Source: an uncultured Oscillibacter sp.
GTDB taxonomy: Bacteria > Bacillota_A > Clostridia > Oscillospirales > Oscillospiraceae
DNA length: 6,848 nucleotides
Direction of reading: 5' to 3'
NCBI GenBank assembly: GCA_948902155.1
Contig: CAQVQZ010000117.1
Location: 1 to 6,848, forward strand
Shown piece after piece: positions 6,684-6,848 of the stretch. The first letter of the stretch is position 1. Every line of letters begins with the position of its first letter. The position numbers and the translations under genes were made by a program. The notes under the pieces were generated by a model. The model was not told the origin of the DNA. It ran no database searches and was given only the letters and a program-made list of their open reading frames with translations.

Positions 6684-6848
6684 TTATCGCTGGATGCGCC
6701 CGGAGCCGTCGCCGCCGGCCAGCTTCTCCACCTCGGAGACGGTGACCATGTTGTAGTCGCCCTCGATGGAGTGCTTCAGGGCGGAAGCCGCCACGGCGAA
6801 CTCCACCGCCGCCTGGGTGCTCTTCCCCGTCAGCAGGGAGTAGATCAG
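6684..6848 (-). CDS. kdgK: 2-keto-3-deoxygluconate kinase KdgK (PfkB family), C-terminal 54 residues only
   Basis: The minus strand is open from the window edge to a TAA at 6686-6684, coding 54 residues. The tail reads [20 protein letters not shown], then [20 protein letters not shown], and ends in [10 protein letters not shown]. This AA.ALKH...GD.N.V...EVE pattern and the GDGSGR.QR end are characteristic of PfkB-family sugar kinases annotated as 2-dehydro-3-deoxygluconokinase in Firmicutes. The family's DxxGAGD catalytic motif lies upstream, outside the window. The enzyme phosphorylates KDG, the product of UxaA, to KDPG. It is the first visible gene of the operon; the specific substrate is supported mainly by the uxa neighbours. 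Confidence 0.82.
   Translation of the reverse strand: MIYSLLTGKSTQAAVEFAVAASALKHSIEGDYNMVTVSEVEKLAGGDGSGRIQR

Overview
This window looks like a chromosomal piece of a GC-rich Gram-positive gut-type bacterium, most likely a Clostridia/Oscillospiraceae-like Firmicute. The inference rests on strong AAGGAGG-type ribosome binding sites, high GC in the coding regions, and a compact hexuronate operon next to an ABC-2 type membrane permease. No marker gene fixes the taxon, so this is inference only.

Left part (1-924, + strand): the 3' end of an ABC-2 type ABC transporter permease whose start lies before the window. Its stop is followed at once by a good Shine-Dalgarno sequence, but no convincing gene follows. 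Positions 925-1027 form a short convergent gap holding that orphan ribosome binding site, a possible decapitated reading frame with a CTG start, and a modest candidate terminator for the operon that arrives from the other side.

Right part (1028-6848, - strand): five same-direction, tightly packed genes, in order of transcription kdgK (3' end only), uxaC, an MFS transporter, uxaB and uxaA. Together they describe D-galacturonate use. The MFS protein is the probable uptake system. UxaC isomerises D-galacturonate to D-tagaturonate, UxaB reduces it to D-altronate, UxaA dehydrates that to 2-keto-3-deoxygluconate (KDG), and KdgK phosphorylates KDG to KDPG. The KDPG aldolase, the promoter and any regulator are not visible and are probably upstream, beyond position 6848. 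The glucuronate-specific enzymes UxuA and UxuB are not seen. Gene junctions are an 18-nt gap (uxaC/MFS), a 1-nt gap (MFS/uxaB) and a 4-nt ATGA overlap (uxaB/uxaA), which suggests one mRNA with translational coupling.

The main oddity is the leader of uxaC. A 14-bp hairpin (6631-6664) lies exactly between a near-perfect Shine-Dalgarno and the likely ATG. Folding it out would bring the two to 6 nt apart. I see no CRISPR array, mobile element, tRNA, rRNA or obviously new system in the window; the pathway itself is ordinary.
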